Assembly: GCF_000421145.1 (NCBI RefSeq)
Contig: NZ_ATWH01000001.1
Coordinates: 1-64,000, forward strand
Direction of reading: 5' to 3'
Length of the DNA: 64,000 bases
Source of the DNA: Glaciibacter superstes DSM 21135
Lineage (GTDB): Bacteria; Actinomycetota; Actinomycetes; Actinomycetales; Microbacteriaceae
Shown: piece by piece, positions 9,240 through 18,555 of the stretch
Numbering within the stretch: position 1 is the stretch's first letter
Layout of the letters: each line of letters opens with the position of its first letter
Notes under the pieces: model-generated
Told to the model about the DNA's origin: nothing
Seen by the model: the letters and a program-made list of their open reading frames with translations, nothing else
Database searches by the model: none
Made by a program: the position numbers and the translations under genes

Positions 9240-9279
9240 GTGAGCGACGACCGCAAAGCGGCCGCCGCTCACGTGAGCG
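9240..9279. repeat. Hairpin between rpsK and rpoA
   Basis: GTGAGCG (9240-9246) pairs with CGCTCAC (9266-9272), and the second arm is also part of a perfect 12-bp palindrome GCTCACGTGAGC (9267-9278). The element lies in the 128-bp rpsK-rpoA gap. It may attenuate transcription or stabilise the processed mRNA; function is not established. Confidence 0.45.
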
Positions 9280-9296
9280 GGAAATGTTACTGATCC

Positions 9297-9695
9297 TTAA
9301 ACGCGGCGACGCTTGGGCGGACGGCATCCGTTGTGCGCCTGCGGGGTGACGTCATTGATCGAACCGACCTCGAGGCCTGCGGCCTGGAGCGAACGGATCG
9401 CGGTCTCGCGGCCGGAGCCGGGTCCCTTGACAAAAACGTCGACCTTCTTCATGCCGTGCTCCTGCGCCTGGCGGGCAGCAGATTCGGCTGCCAGCTGTGC
9501 GGCGAACGGAGTCGACTTGCGCGAACCCTTGAAGCCAACGCCGCCGGACGAAGCCCAGCTGATGACCGCACCGGTGGTGTCGGTGATCGAGACGATGGTG
9601 TTGTTGAAGGTGCTCTTGATGTGGGCCTGGCCCACAGCGACGTTCTTCTTTTCTTTCTTACGCGGCTTCCGAACGGCCGACTTTGGTGCTGCCAT
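9297..9695 (-). CDS. rpsK: 30S ribosomal protein S11
   Basis: 132 residues, full length. It shows [47 protein letters not shown] and the highly conserved tail [20 protein letters not shown]11 sits on the platform of the small subunit and contacts the codon-anticodon region with S7. It lies between rpsM and rpoA in the alpha operon, with 59 bp to rpsM. Confidence 0.98.
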   Translation of the reverse strand: MAAPKSAVRKPRKKEKKNVAVGQAHIKSTFNNTIVSITDTTGAVISWASSGGVGFKGSRKSTPFAAQLAAESAARQAQEHGMKKVDVFVKGPGSGRETAIRSLQAAGLEVGSINDVTPQAHNGCRPPKRRRV

Positions 9696-9754
9696 GATTT
9701 CTCCTGAATCCCTGTACTAAATATGTACGTTGGCGAGGCGAGCTAGGCGGCGGC

Positions 9755-10129
9755 CTAGCGAGCCTTCTTCTTGCCGGCTACGGTGCGCTTGGGTCCCTTG
9801 CGGGTACGCGCGTTGGTCTTGGTGCGCTGGCCGCGAACGGGCAGGCCCTTGCGGTGGCGAATGCCCTCGTAGCTACCGATCTCGACCTTGCGGCGGATGT
9901 CGGCGGCGACCTCACGGCGGAGGTCACCCTCAACCTTGAAGGATCCTTCGATGTAGTCACGGAGCGTGATCAGCTGTTCGTCGCTGAGGTCCTTGACTCG
10001 GATGTTTCCGTCGATTTCGGTGTCGGCGAGGGTCTTGAGTGCCCTCGTGCGGCCAACACCGTAGATGTAAGTCAGTGCAACTTCCACGCGCTTTTCGCGT
10101 GGAATGTCAACGCCGGCTAGACGTGCCAT
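9755..10129 (-). CDS. rpsM: 30S ribosomal protein S13
   Basis: 124 residues from the ATG at 10129, chosen because [24 protein letters not shown] is the universal N-terminus and AGGAG lies just upstream; the frame is open to 10201 but that part is not conserved. The C-terminus [24 protein letters not shown] is the basic tail that reaches the P-site tRNA and bridges to the large subunit. Confidence 0.98.
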   Translation of the reverse strand: MARLAGVDIPREKRVEVALTYIYGVGRTRALKTLADTEIDGNIRVKDLSDEQLITLRDYIEGSFKVEGDLRREVAADIRRKVEIGSYEGIRHRKGLPVRGQRTKTNARTRKGPKRTVAGKKKAR

Positions 10130-10244
10130 GGTGGCTTCTCCTGTGAGTGAGTGGAGGTCTGTAACAATCCCTGTGCATCGGCCTCCAACCGATGGTGTCA
10201 CCCGTGAGGGTTCCCGGAATTGCTATTTCTCGTATTGAGTTGTG

Positions 10245-10280
10245 TCTCGACGAGCTCGACGTTGATCGAGCTTGTCGAGA
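10245..10280. repeat. Intergenic hairpin of the CTCGACAAGCTCGA type, copy 1
   Basis: Arms TCTCGACGAGCTCGA (10245-10259) and TCGAGCTTGTCGAGA (10266-10280) form a 15-bp stem with one mismatch and a 6-nt loop. It ends one base before the rpmJ stop codon. Related hairpins occur at 22501-22572 and 37842-37888. Short palindromes of this kind are widely dispersed in Micrococcales genomes from general knowledge, but I know of no assigned mechanism. Confidence 0.7.
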
Positions 10281-10394
10281 TCAGCCCTGGCGCTGCTTGT
10301 GACGTGGGTTCTCGCAGATGACCATGACATTGCCGTTACGGCGGATGACCTTGCACTTGTCACAGATCTTCTTGACGCTGGGGTTGACCTTCAT
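10281..10394 (-). CDS. rpmJ: 50S ribosomal protein L36 (zinc-binding form)
   Basis: A 37-residue protein, [15 protein letters not shown]..., ending in NPRHKQRQG. Cys11, Cys14, Cys27 and His32 form the zinc ribbon of the C+ form, which zinc-starved actinobacteria may replace with a zinc-free paralogue. It lies between infA and rpsM, the standard actinobacterial order. A hairpin repeat touches its stop codon. Confidence 0.97.
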   Translation of the reverse strand: MKVNPSVKKICDKCKVIRRNGNVMVICENPRHKQRQG

Positions 10395-10458
10395 AATGAT
10401 TCCTTGTTCGCTGTCTTCGTACCCTCAGAATGCCGAGGGCCGTTACTTACAGCAGTCG

Positions 10459-10680
10459 TTACTTGTAGCGGTAGACGATCCGGCCGCGGGTCAGGTCGTA
10501 AGGGCTCAACTCCACGATCACGCGGTCCTCTGGGAGGATGCGGATGTAGTGCTGGCGCATCTTGCCCGAGATGTGGGCAAGAACTTTGTGGCCGTTGGTC
10601 AACTCGACGCGAAACATCGCGTTGGGAAGAGCTTCGACTACTGCACCCTCGATTTCGATGACACCGTCTTTTTTGGCCAT
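10459..10680 (-). CDS. infA: Translation initiation factor IF-1
   Basis: 73 residues from the ATG at 10680, matching the canonical [27 protein letters not shown] start; the frame is open further upstream but that part is not conserved. It is a single OB-fold domain with [25 protein letters not shown] and [11 protein letters not shown]-1 binds the ribosomal A site during initiation. It is the first gene of the alpha operon here and has its own likely promoter because unrelated mannitol genes lie upstream. Confidence 0.98.
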   Translation of the reverse strand: MAKKDGVIEIEGAVVEALPNAMFRVELTNGHKVLAHISGKMRQHYIRILPEDRVIVELSPYDLTRGRIVYRYK

Positions 10681-10772
10681 AGCCTCACTGTCGCTCAAAT
10701 ATTGATTGCTGGTCATGCGTGGGAGTGGGTGAAAATGGCACACCCCAAGCGGAGTGCCGACACCAAGGGTCA

Positions 10773-10802
10773 ATCCTATGCTATGTTCTTGCCTTTTGGC
10801 AA
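10773..10802 (-). promoter_or_regulatory. Probable infA / alpha-operon promoter
   Basis: The minus strand has TTGCCA (10797-10802), 18 bp, then TAGGAT (10773-10778), in the 169-bp gap between mtlD and infA. The leader would be about 85 nt. A dedicated promoter is expected because the genes upstream are metabolic. Confidence 0.5.
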
Positions 10803-10849
10803 TCCGGCCCTATAATCTGCGGCCGGCCCATTCGACTTGCCCGTTTCGA

Positions 10850-12019
10850 TCAATCTGCCTGTGCCCGCTGGGCGAGGGCGACCTGCCGCACGACGTCGGC
10901 GAAGAGCGGATGCCCCGAGTCGAGCCCCGTGATCTGCCTCGCAACCGACTCCGGGGCCTCAGCGCCCAGCAGCTCCTTCAGTTCGACGCTCTGCTCGTCG
11001 GTCGGCACATCAAAACGCAGCGCAGCCCCGATGGCCTCCAGCAGCGCGACGGGGGTACCCCCGGACTCGGCGATCTCCGCCGCCGGCCCGATGAAGCGTT
11101 CGCTCCGGCTGAGCTTGCGCAGCGGTTGCCGCCCGACCCGTTCGACAGTATCCGGGAGGGCAGGGTTTTCGAAGCGAACCAGGATCTTCTCGCGGTACGC
11201 ACGCTGCGACTCCTCGTCGAGACCGTGCTTTGCCACAAGCAGGGCCGAGGTCTCCTCGAGCACCCGGCGCACGGCATCCGCCACCGCAGGCACGCGGATC
11301 GCATCGGAGATTTTCGACACGCCTGCCTCAAAGCCGAGATAGGCGAGCGTGGCATGGCCGGTGTTGACGGTGAACAGCTTGCGTTCGATGAACGGGGTGA
11401 GGTCGTCGACGTAGGTGGCTCCTGGGATCTGTGGCGGCGGGCCGTCGAACGCACTCTGCTCGATGACCCATTCGTAGAACTTCTCCACGGTCACGTCAAT
11501 TACGGTCACGTCGGTGCCGTCGTCTGCCTGGCCTGGCACGATGCGGTCGACGGCCGTGTTGGCGAACACGGCGCGGTTGCCGACGATCTCCCACTCATCG
11601 TCGTCGATATTGTCCATCACGTGTTCGCCCAACTGGTCGGTCGCGTTGATGGCGTTCTCGCAGGCGAGCACGGCGAGTGGAGGAAGTGAATCGTCACGGC
11701 GCTGCAATGCCGCAGCGATCACCGGGGCGACAAAGCGAAGCACGTTCGGTCCGACGGCGGTCGTCACGACATCGGCCGTCGCGATCTCGTCGATGAGCTC
11801 GTCTTCCTGGGCCTGGCTGTTGATCGCGCGGAAGTTATCGACCACCCGATCCTGGGACTCCTCCCCCACCTCGTGTACGACGTAACTCGTCGCCCCGCGC
11901 AATGCATCGATGAGTGTGGCGTTCACATCGGCGAAGACAACCTCGTAACCGGCTTCGTGCAGCAGAAGCCCGACAAAACCGCGCCCGATGTTGCCCGCGC
12001 CGAAGTGAACAGCCTTCAT
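10850..12019 (-). CDS. mtlD: Mannitol-1-phosphate 5-dehydrogenase
   Basis: 389 residues. The N-terminal Rossmann motif [17 protein letters not shown] binds NAD(H), and [15 protein letters not shown] with the C-terminal helical domain (including [19 protein letters not shown]) is typical of the polyol-specific long-chain dehydrogenases. It converts mannitol-1-phosphate, delivered by the adjacent PTS, to fructose-6-phosphate. It overlaps the upstream IIA gene by 4 bp and is the last gene of the mannitol cluster. Confidence 0.97.
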   Translation of the reverse strand: MKAVHFGAGNIGRGFVGLLLHEAGYEVVFADVNATLIDALRGATSYVVHEVGEESQDRVVDNFRAINSQAQEDELIDEIATADVVTTAVGPNVLRFVAPVIAAALQRRDDSLPPLAVLACENAINATDQLGEHVMDNIDDDEWEIVGNRAVFANTAVDRIVPGQADDGTDVTVIDVTVEKFYEWVIEQSAFDGPPPQIPGATYVDDLTPFIERKLFTVNTGHATLAYLGFEAGVSKISDAIRVPAVADAVRRVLEETSALLVAKHGLDEESQRAYREKILVRFENPALPDTVERVGRQPLRKLSRSERFIGPAAEIAESGGTPVALLEAIGAALRFDVPTDEQSVELKELLGAEAPESVARQITGLDSGHPLFADVVRQVALAQRAQAD

Positions 12020-12456
12020 TCTGCGTTGACCTCCTGCAGCAGGGAGAATATCTCCTCTGCCGAACCGGCGTCGACCAGCTTCGCCACTTCGTCTTCGTCG
12101 GAGAACACCACGGCGATCTTGGAGAGGATCTCAAGATGCTCGTTGTTCAGGCCGGCGATACCGACCGTGAACCGCACCTGGTCGCCGTTCCAGTCGATCG
12201 GCTCGGCGTAGCGCACCAGCGACAATGCTGAACGTTGGATCGAGTCCTTCGCCTCGTTGGTGCCGTGTGGGATGGCGAGGAAGTTGCCCATATACGTCGA
12301 GACGGAACCTTCGCGCTCCAGCATCGAGTCGATGTAGTCCTCGCGCACCGCACCGGCCGCCACCAGCAGCGCACCGGCCTCACGGATCGCTTCGTCCCGC
12401 GTGGTGGCGTGGCCTGCAGCCACCACGTTCGACTGTTCCAGGATGTTCTGGGTCAT
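12016..12456 (-). CDS. mtlF: PTS mannitol-specific EIIA component
   Basis: 146 residues, a stand-alone IIA domain. The phosphoacceptor motif [12 protein letters not shown] gives His64, which takes phosphate from HPr and passes it to the IIB cysteine of the IICB protein. [14 protein letters not shown] is also typical of the mannitol/fructose IIA family. It overlaps both neighbours by 4 bp, showing tight translational coupling. E. coli fuses IIA to IICB; the split form is common in Gram-positives. Confidence 0.95.
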   Translation of the reverse strand: MTQNILEQSNVVAAGHATTRDEAIREAGALLVAAGAVREDYIDSMLEREGSVSTYMGNFLAIPHGTNEAKDSIQRSALSLVRYAEPIDWNGDQVRFTVGIAGLNNEHLEILSKIAVVFSDEDEVAKLVDAGSAEEIFSLLQEVNAE

Positions 12457-13964
12457 TGACCGTCTCCTTCGCTCGTGCTCCGGTTGATCCGTTCGACGAC
12501 TTCATCGTACTTCGGGCTGTTCATGAAGTTATCGACGGAGACGTGCACGGAGTCTGGCGACTGCTGCCTCGCCCGGTCGGTGAGATCCTGGTGGGTGATG
12601 ACCAGGTCGGCCGAGCCGTCGAGGTTCGCGATCGCCTGGTTGGTGACCGTGACTCCGCTGATTCCTGCCTTCTTGATCTTGTTGCGGAGAACGGATGCTC
12701 CCATGGCGCTCGATCCCATACCGGCGTCGCAGGCGAACACGATGTTTCGGAGCTCACGGGTCGCCGTCGTGCCAGGCGCGCCGGCGGCATCCGTCGACTG
12801 AGCATCCGCCGCAGAACCGACGGTTGCACCCAGGCCGCCAAGAACCGAGCTGGACTTGCCCTTGTTCGCCTCGGTCTGCGCAACGGCCGCGCTCAGGTCG
12901 CCGTCTTCACCCGCCGCCAGGTCTTTCTTGCGGCTGGCGCGGAGGATCACGGCGGCGATCAGGAAGGAGACGGCCGCAGCACCGATGACCGACAGGATGA
13001 CGCCGACGTAACTGTCGGGAGATGTCTGGATCAGCACCGCGATGATGCTGCCAGGCGACGCCGGGGCGCGAAGCCCGGTCTGGAACGCCACGTTGATGGC
13101 CACGCCGGTCATGCCGCCGCCGATGGCGGCAAGGACCAGCATCGGCTTCATCAGCACGTACGGGAAGTAGATCTCGTGGATGCCACCGAAGAACTGGATG
13201 ATAATCGCGCCTGGTGCGCTGGCCTTGGCAATACCGAGGCCGAAGAACGAGAAGGCCAGAAGGATACCGAGGCCGGGGCCGGGGTTCGCCTCGAGCAGGA
13301 ACAGAATCGACTTGCCCGTCTCCTCGACCTGCTGCACGCCGAGCGGGGTGAGCACGCCGTGGTTGATCGCGTTGTTCAGGAACAGGATCTTGCCCGGCTC
13401 GATGAAGATGCTTGCCAGTGGCAACAGGCTGAGCGAGATCAGCCAGTCGACGGCGAGCTCAAGAATGTTGCTCAGCCAGGTGACGGCCGGTGCGATACCG
13501 AGGAATGCCAGCAGCGCCAGGATCATGCCGAGGATGCCGGACGAGAAGTTATCGATGAGCATCTCGAAGCCGGGCTTGACCTTGCCTTCCCAGAGCTTCT
13601 CGACCCGTTTCAGGATCCACGCCGACAGGGGGCCGACGATCATGGCACCGATGAACATGGGGATGTCGCTGCCGACGATCACGCCCATCGTCGCGATGGT
13701 CCCGATCACCCCTCCGCGGGTCCCGTAGATCATGCGGCCGCCCTGGTTCGCGATCAGGAGCGGGAGCAGGTAGAAGATCATCGGGTCGACGAGGGAGCCG
13801 AGCGTCTCATTCGGTGTCCACCCGGTGGGGATGAAGAATGCGGTGATCAGCCCCCAGGCGATGAACGCCGGGATGTTGGGCATGACCATACCGCTCAGGA
13901 AGGTGCCGAAGCGCTGCACGTGGACTCGTCCACCCTTGCCCTTCTGTGGCGACGTCGTTGTCAT
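12453..13964 (-). CDS. mtlA: PTS mannitol-specific EIICB component
   Basis: 503 residues. The IIC membrane domain (about 18-345, FGTFLSGMVMPNIPAFIAWG) has the sugar-binding-region motif GGIHEIYFPYVL near residues 260-271 and several hydrophobic helices. A Gly/Ala/Ser-rich linker (about 350-402) leads to the IIB domain with ACDAGMGSSAMGASVLR, whose Cys412 is phosphorylated by the IIA protein. The product imports mannitol and phosphorylates it to mannitol-1-phosphate. It lies between ptsI and mtlF. Confidence 0.96.
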   Translation of the reverse strand: MTTTSPQKGKGGRVHVQRFGTFLSGMVMPNIPAFIAWGLITAFFIPTGWTPNETLGSLVDPMIFYLLPLLIANQGGRMIYGTRGGVIGTIATMGVIVGSDIPMFIGAMIVGPLSAWILKRVEKLWEGKVKPGFEMLIDNFSSGILGMILALLAFLGIAPAVTWLSNILELAVDWLISLSLLPLASIFIEPGKILFLNNAINHGVLTPLGVQQVEETGKSILFLLEANPGPGLGILLAFSFFGLGIAKASAPGAIIIQFFGGIHEIYFPYVLMKPMLVLAAIGGGMTGVAINVAFQTGLRAPASPGSIIAVLIQTSPDSYVGVILSVIGAAAVSFLIAAVILRASRKKDLAAGEDGDLSAAVAQTEANKGKSSSVLGGLGATVGSAADAQSTDAAGAPGTTATRELRNIVFACDAGMGSSAMGASVLRNKIKKAGISGVTVTNQAIANLDGSADLVITHQDLTDRARQQSPDSVHVSVDNFMNSPKYDEVVERINRSTSEGDGQ

Positions 13965-14013
13965 TTCGGTTCCTCTTTCATGGGGGTGGAGCTTCGGGGT
14001 GGGGTGTGGAAGT

Positions 14014-14033
14014 CCTGAACGGAGTGGTTCAGG
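14014..14033 (-). terminator. Small hairpin across the ptsI stop codon
   Basis: CCTGAAC-N6-GTTCAGG, spanning the ptsI TGA, sits 50-70 nt before mtlA. There is no U run, so it is more likely a segmental mRNA stabiliser or partial attenuator than a full terminator. Confidence 0.35.
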
Positions 14034-15699
14034 CGGGAACGGTCAGGTTGGCGGCGGCATCCGTCACCGCTGTGCGAGCGGATGCCGCGCCATCGGCTGC
14101 GAGGGCGGCCTGGGCGAGGAGCCTGGCCTGTTCAAGGGTGAAGCGGGAGAGACTCGCACGCACATCCGCGAGCGCTGAGGCAGACATCGACAGGCTGGTC
14201 GCGCCGAGGCCGACCAGCACGACGGCGAGCAGCGGGTCGGCCGCGGCCTCACCGCAGATGCCCACCGGCTTCCCCAGGGCGGCGCCAGCAGCGCCGACCT
14301 CGCCGACGAGTTTCAACACGGCCGGGTGCCAGGGGTCCTGGAATCCGGCGACGCTGCCCAGCATGCGGTCGGCGGCCAGGGTGTATTGCGTCAGGTCGTT
14401 GGTTCCGATGCTGGCGAAATCGGCGTGGGCGAGCACCCGGTCGGCCAGCAGCGCCAACGATGGCACCTCCACCATGACGCCGGCGGTCTTCAAACCGAGC
14501 TCGTGTGCGAGGGAGACGAAATACTCGGTCTCCTCCACCGTCGCCACCATCGGGGCCATCACCCAGACCTCGGCATCCGTTGTCGCATCGGCGTTGGCGA
14601 GCGCCGTCAGCTGCTCGCGCAGGAGGTCTTCATTCGCGCGAAGTGCACGGAGGCCACGGAGGCCGAGCGCCGGATTCTCCTCGTCTGCGTCGTTGAGGAA
14701 TGCCAGCGGCTTGTCTGCGCCGGCGTCGAGCGCCCGCACCACGACCTTCTTGCCTGCGAACTCACGGAGCATGCGCGTGTACTGCTCCTGCTGCTGCATG
14801 ACGGTCGGGGCAGACGACGAGCCGAGGAAGAGGAACTCGGTGCGGAACAGGCCGACGCCCTCCGCGCCGAGTTCGACGGCCCTGGCCGCACCATCGGCGT
14901 TGCCGAGGTTCGCCAGGAGCGGCACCGCGGTGCCGTCGGCGAGCGCACCCGGCCCGATCGGGGCGTCCGCTCGCGCGGCGCGCTCAGCGATGCGGGCCTC
15001 TGCCGCTGTGAGGGCGCCGGCATCCGGGTCGCTGTTCACGAGGCTGTTGGCTGCATCCAGGATGACCGTGTCTCCGTCGGAAAGGCCGGCGGCATCCGTC
15101 ACCCCGACGATCGCGACTATCGACTTCTCCCTCGCAAGGATCGCGGTGTGCGAGGTCGGACCGCCGTCGCTGGTGATCAGCCCGAGCACCTTGTCGAGGT
15201 CGAGGAGGGCGGTGTCGGCAGGCGCAAGGTCGCGGGCGACCAGAATGAACGGATGATCGGGGTCTGGCACCCCTGGAGCGGGGAGTCCGCCGAGCTCGGC
15301 GACCACCCGCTGGGAGACATCGTCGAGGTCGGCGGCACGCTCGGCCATGTAGCCGCCCATCTCGACGAGCAGGTCGCGGAATGCGGCGAACGCTTCGAAT
15401 GTCGCGCGCTCGGCCGTCTTACCGTCGGCAAGCCGCACGGTGACGTCGTCGACGAGGGTGGGGTCCTCCGCCATCATCGCCTGGGCTTCGAGCACGTCCT
15501 GTGCCGATCCGCCCGCGCGAGCGCCGCGAGCGGTCAGGTCAGCCGCGACAGCGGCGAGCGCAACGCGCGCCCGTTCACCTTCCTGCTCCGGCGTCAGTCC
15601 GCTTCGGGCTTCAGGGGGTTCGGGAAGTGGATCCGACATCCGGACCACCGGCCCGATTGCGACACCCTGGCCGATACCGATTCCGTGCAGTTCCATCAC
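14029..15699 (-). CDS. ptsI: Phosphoenolpyruvate-protein phosphotransferase (enzyme I)
   Basis: 556 residues, the general PTS enzyme that autophosphorylates from PEP and passes the phosphate to HPr. The active-site segment SDGGPTSHTAILAREKSI carries phospho-His184. The PEP-utilising barrel follows with GVGLFRTEFLFLG, DKPLAFL and GTNDLTQYTLAADR. It is slightly shorter than the E. coli enzyme (575 residues), as usual in Actinobacteria. Its place in the mannitol cluster between HPr and IICB suggests that the general PTS proteins are induced together with mannitol use. Confidence 0.97.
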   Translation of the reverse strand: MMELHGIGIGQGVAIGPVVRMSDPLPEPPEARSGLTPEQEGERARVALAAVAADLTARGARAGGSAQDVLEAQAMMAEDPTLVDDVTVRLADGKTAERATFEAFAAFRDLLVEMGGYMAERAADLDDVSQRVVAELGGLPAPGVPDPDHPFILVARDLAPADTALLDLDKVLGLITSDGGPTSHTAILAREKSIVAIVGVTDAAGLSDGDTVILDAANSLVNSDPDAGALTAAEARIAERAARADAPIGPGALADGTAVPLLANLGNADGAARAVELGAEGVGLFRTEFLFLGSSSAPTVMQQQEQYTRMLREFAGKKVVVRALDAGADKPLAFLNDADEENPALGLRGLRALRANEDLLREQLTALANADATTDAEVWVMAPMVATVEETEYFVSLAHELGLKTAGVMVEVPSLALLADRVLAHADFASIGTNDLTQYTLAADRMLGSVAGFQDPWHPAVLKLVGEVGAAGAALGKPVGICGEAAADPLLAVVLVGLGATSLSMSASALADVRASLSRFTLEQARLLAQAALAADGAASARTAVTDAAANLTVPA

Positions 15700-15768
15700 A
15701 GCTCCTCTACTCTCGATCGGGCGAGGGAGCGACGTGTCCGCGTGGTGGCGGGTCTGGTGGTGGCTGGG

Positions 15769-16035
15769 CTACTCGTCGTGGTCGGTGAGGAGAAGTTCTG
15801 AGAGCTCCTCGAGTACCACGTCTGCGTTATCACCGTCGACTGCGAGGGTGACCTCGTCGCCGTGGTTGATGCCGAGCGAGATGACGCCCAGAATGCTGGC
15901 CGCATTAACGGCTTTTCCCCCTGCTTTGGAGATCGTGACGCTGGCGCCCGACCCTGCCGCTGCCTGGGTGAAGAGTTTCGCGGGGCGGGCGTGCAGCCCG
16001 TGGGCCGACCCGATCCGCACAGTGCGCTCAGCCAT
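15769..16035 (-). CDS. ptsH: Phosphocarrier protein HPr
   Basis: 88 residues. The motif SAHGLHARPAKLF gives the phosphoacceptor His15, with Arg17 next to it. KAVNAASILGVISLGINHGDEV covers the region that holds the regulatory Ser46 in Firmicutes. It relays phosphate from enzyme I to the IIA proteins. It lies between the orphan IIB gene and ptsI; GGAAAGG is just upstream of the ATG. Confidence 0.97.
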   Translation of the reverse strand: MAERTVRIGSAHGLHARPAKLFTQAAAGSGASVTISKAGGKAVNAASILGVISLGINHGDEVTLAVDGDNADVVLEELSELLLTDHDE

Positions 16036-16105
16036 TCCAGTGCCTTTCCAATCGGATTGTCGTCCTCGGTTTCACCATAGCGGCGAACCAGTGTCATTGT
16101 GTGGT

Positions 16106-16417
16106 TCATGAGCGTGCCCCCACCGCGTCGAGGGCGAGGTCCAGGGCCACATTGCCATCCCTGGCCGAGAAGATCGTCTCAGGGAGCAGCACCAACGCCA
16201 CGCCTGCAGCGGCGGGATCCTCCTGCAGGTCTTCGTACAAGCCGGAGAGATGCGGCCCGATCAGCAGCGCGTCGATTCCGGGGAAGGCCGCTGGCAGCTG
16301 GGCATCGCTTCCGGCCGCGACCTCGATGTCGAGGCCACGCTCCGCCGCCGTCTTCCGCACGCGGTGTGCCACGAAGGTGCTGGACGCGCCGGCGCCGCAC
16401 ACGACGAGAATCTTCAT
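16106..16417 (-). CDS. Stand-alone PTS EIIB-like protein (lactose/ascorbate superfamily)
   Basis: 103 residues. MKILVVCGAGASSTFVAHRV is the phosphoacceptor loop of the lactose/chitobiose and related IIB families, with Cys7. The rest fits a Rossmann-like IIB fold (GIDALLIGPHLSGLYEDLQ). No matching IIC or IIA is in the window, and the IICB protein already has its own IIB. It may serve another transporter elsewhere or act as a signalling phosphoprotein, for example toward the neighbouring PRD regulator. AGGAAGG precedes the ATG. It is the first gene of the minus-strand PTS cluster. Confidence 0.8.
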   Translation of the reverse strand: MKILVVCGAGASSTFVAHRVRKTAAERGLDIEVAAGSDAQLPAAFPGIDALLIGPHLSGLYEDLQEDPAAAGVALVLLPETIFSARDGNVALDLALDAVGARS

Positions 16418-16456
16418 CGATTCGCCTTCCTGAATCTGGGTCTTGCTGAGCTTCTC

Positions 16457-16514
16457 CTATCGTGTCCATTTGTGCGAACGATAGCCACCAGAACCACTTC
16501 CGCACCCGCGGAAG
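16457..16514. promoter_or_regulatory. Putative operator region between the PTS genes and mtlR
   Basis: Two inverted repeats lie in the 171-bp divergent gap: CTATCGT (16457-16463) with ACGATAG (16478-16484), spacing 14 bp, and CTTCCGC (16497-16503) with GCGGAAG (16508-16514). The first is a good size and position for an activator such as MtlR, whose family members bind operator DNA near the divergent mannitol promoters. No convincing -10/-35 was found beside it. Confidence 0.4.
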
Positions 16515-16588
16515 CCGCGTTCTGCCCGCACGCGGCGCGCTGGCGTTGGTGCCGCTGTGGTTGAATCTGGGGAGGACTCTGGAGAGAC

Positions 16589-18511
16589 ATGGCGGACAAA
16601 CCGACACGGATGCTCGACTATCTGTCCCAGGCGTCGGCCTGGGTGACGGCTGGCGAGCTTGCCGACCATCTCGGAGTCACGACCCGCAGCGTGCGGAGCT
16701 ATGTGACCACGGTGAAGGCGTGGGCGCATCCGCTGGTCGTCGTCGAATCGGGCCCAGCCGGGTACCGGTTGAATCGCGAGGGCCTGGCCGAATACCGCGC
16801 AGTGCAAGGAAGGGTCGCCGATGCGGACACGCCGCAGGACCGGCTCTACCGCCTGGTGCGCATGCTCACGGACTCGTCCGGTGGCCTCGACGTCTACGAC
16901 GTGGCGGCCCAACTGTTCGTGAGCGATTCCACTGTGGAGTCCGACCTCACGAAGGTGCGCTCGCTCCTTCCCGGCACGGATCTGCAGCTGGAGCGACTCG
17001 GGGCCAGAGTCACACTCTCCGGGGCGGAGGGAGACCGGCGACGGTTGCTCAGCCGGATGTTCCGCGAGGAGAGCTCGCGGGGTCTGCAGGGACTCGACGC
17101 GATCCAGCGCGAGTTCGGAACGAAAGACCTTCCCGGCTTCAAGACCGATATGATCGCGATGCTCGACGCCCGCGGCTACTTCGTCAACGAGTACGGCACC
17201 GAGAACGTGCTGCTGCACCTGGCCATCGCCGTGGACAGGGCGAGTCGGCCCGAAGCGGTGGTCGCCCAGGAGCCTGTCGCCGCGGCATCCGTTGGCCGTA
17301 GTGAACTGGTGAAGCCTCTTGCGGCGCTGGTCACCTCCCATTTCGGAGTCGAACTCGCTGCAGTGGATCTCGACTACATCGCCGCGCTGCTCGCATCACG
17401 GGTGATCACACCTGGCCTGGGCGAGACGGCGACTGCCCTTGCCGAGAACTACGTGGACACCGCCGACCTCGACGTCGTCACCCGCATCGTCCAGCGGGCG
17501 AGCGAGGAGTACCTGGTCGATCTCGCTGACGACGATTTTTTGGTTCGACTGACGATGCACGTGCGCAACCTGATCAACCGGGCGCACGAACAGTCATGGT
17601 CGCGGAACCCGCTCACCAAGGCGATCAAGACGTCGTATCCGATGACTTACGAACTGGCCGTGTTCATCGCGAGCGAGCTGCAGCGGCAGGAGAGGATCGT
17701 CATCAACGATGACGAGATCGCCTACATCGCGATGCACGTCGGCGCACATCTGGAGCAACAGTCCAGGCGTCGCGAGTTGGTGACCTGCGCGCTGGTCTGC
17801 CCGAACTACTACGACATGCACCTGCTGCTGAGGGAGCGGATCGAGCGCGAGCTCGGCGACGACCTCGAGATCGTGACGGTGCTGACCCGCAGTGACGTGG
17901 ACTGGGACGCGCTCGACGCCGATCTGGTGCTGACGACCATCGATCCGCGACTGCATGCCGATGGCGTGATCGTCATTCAGCCGTTCCTCACCGAGGGCGA
18001 CGTCGACCGGGTCAGGCAGGCGGCAAGCCGCGTGCGGCGCCTGCGGCGACGGGCGCAGATCAAGGATGAGTTGCTGCAGTACTTCGACGAGAAGCTGTTC
18101 GTGCGCAACTTCTACGCCCGTGACGAGGTGGCAATGATCCGGGCGCTTGGCGAACGGATGATCGGGCAGGGCATCATCGACGCCCGTTACGTCGACGGCG
18201 CGATTGAGCGCGAGCTGATGTCGTCCACGGCGTTCACCGACAACCTGGCCGTTCCGCATGCCATGTCGATGAGTGCCAATCGCACCTCGATCGCCATCGT
18301 GGTGAACGATGCACCGATGGACTGGGGTGAGGACCGGGTGAACGTGGTGGCACTGATCGCCTTCAGCGCAGCCGGCCGCAGCACCTTCCAGGCGGTGTTC
18401 GACCAGTTCGTCGAGGTCTTCGCCGACCGTGGCGACGTGCAGCGCCTCATCAAGCGTTCCGTCGACTTCGCCTCGTTCATCGACGAGCTCGTCCACGTCA
18501 TGGACCAGTAG
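16589..18511 (+). CDS. mtlR: MtlR-like PRD-domain transcriptional activator
   Basis: 640 residues with the BglG/MtlR activator layout: HTH_11 (about 1-60, LADHLGVTTRSVRSYV), a second winged helix (about 90-150, DVAAQLFVSDSTVESDL), PRD1 (about 170-290, HLAIAVDR), PRD2 (about 295-400, TMHVRNLINRA and YIAMHVGAHLEQQ), a IIB-like domain (about 405-495) and a C-terminal IIA-like domain with NLAVPHAM. PRD histidines are phosphorylated by HPr or EIIs, which links activity to sugar supply. GGAGAG is placed well before the ATG. The divergent position next to the mannitol PTS genes supports MtlR; the assignment to mannitol is by context. Confidence 0.85.
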   Translation: MADKPTRMLDYLSQASAWVTAGELADHLGVTTRSVRSYVTTVKAWAHPLVVVESGPAGYRLNREGLAEYRAVQGRVADADTPQDRLYRLVRMLTDSSGGLDVYDVAAQLFVSDSTVESDLTKVRSLLPGTDLQLERLGARVTLSGAEGDRRRLLSRMFREESSRGLQGLDAIQREFGTKDLPGFKTDMIAMLDARGYFVNEYGTENVLLHLAIAVDRASRPEAVVAQEPVAAASVGRSELVKPLAALVTSHFGVELAAVDLDYIAALLASRVITPGLGETATALAENYVDTADLDVVTRIVQRASEEYLVDLADDDFLVRLTMHVRNLINRAHEQSWSRNPLTKAIKTSYPMTYELAVFIASELQRQERIVINDDEIAYIAMHVGAHLEQQSRRRELVTCALVCPNYYDMHLLLRERIERELGDDLEIVTVLTRSDVDWDALDADLVLTTIDPRLHADGVIVIQPFLTEGDVDRVRQAASRVRRLRRRAQIKDELLQYFDEKLFVRNFYARDEVAMIRALGERMIGQGIIDARYVDGAIERELMSSTAFTDNLAVPHAMSMSANRTSIAIVVNDAPMDWGEDRVNVVALIAFSAAGRSTFQAVFDQFVEVFADRGDVQRLIKRSVDFASFIDELVHVMDQ

Positions 18512-18555
18512 CCCTCCTCCCCCACCTCTCCCCGCGCGCCCCCTCTCCCCACCTC

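Noticed and set aside
12225-14018. Long plus-strand open frame opposite mtlA/mtlF
   Set aside because: Its translation is full of Arg, Asp and His with no domain; it mirrors the codon bias of the real minus-strand genes, as usual in high-GC DNA.
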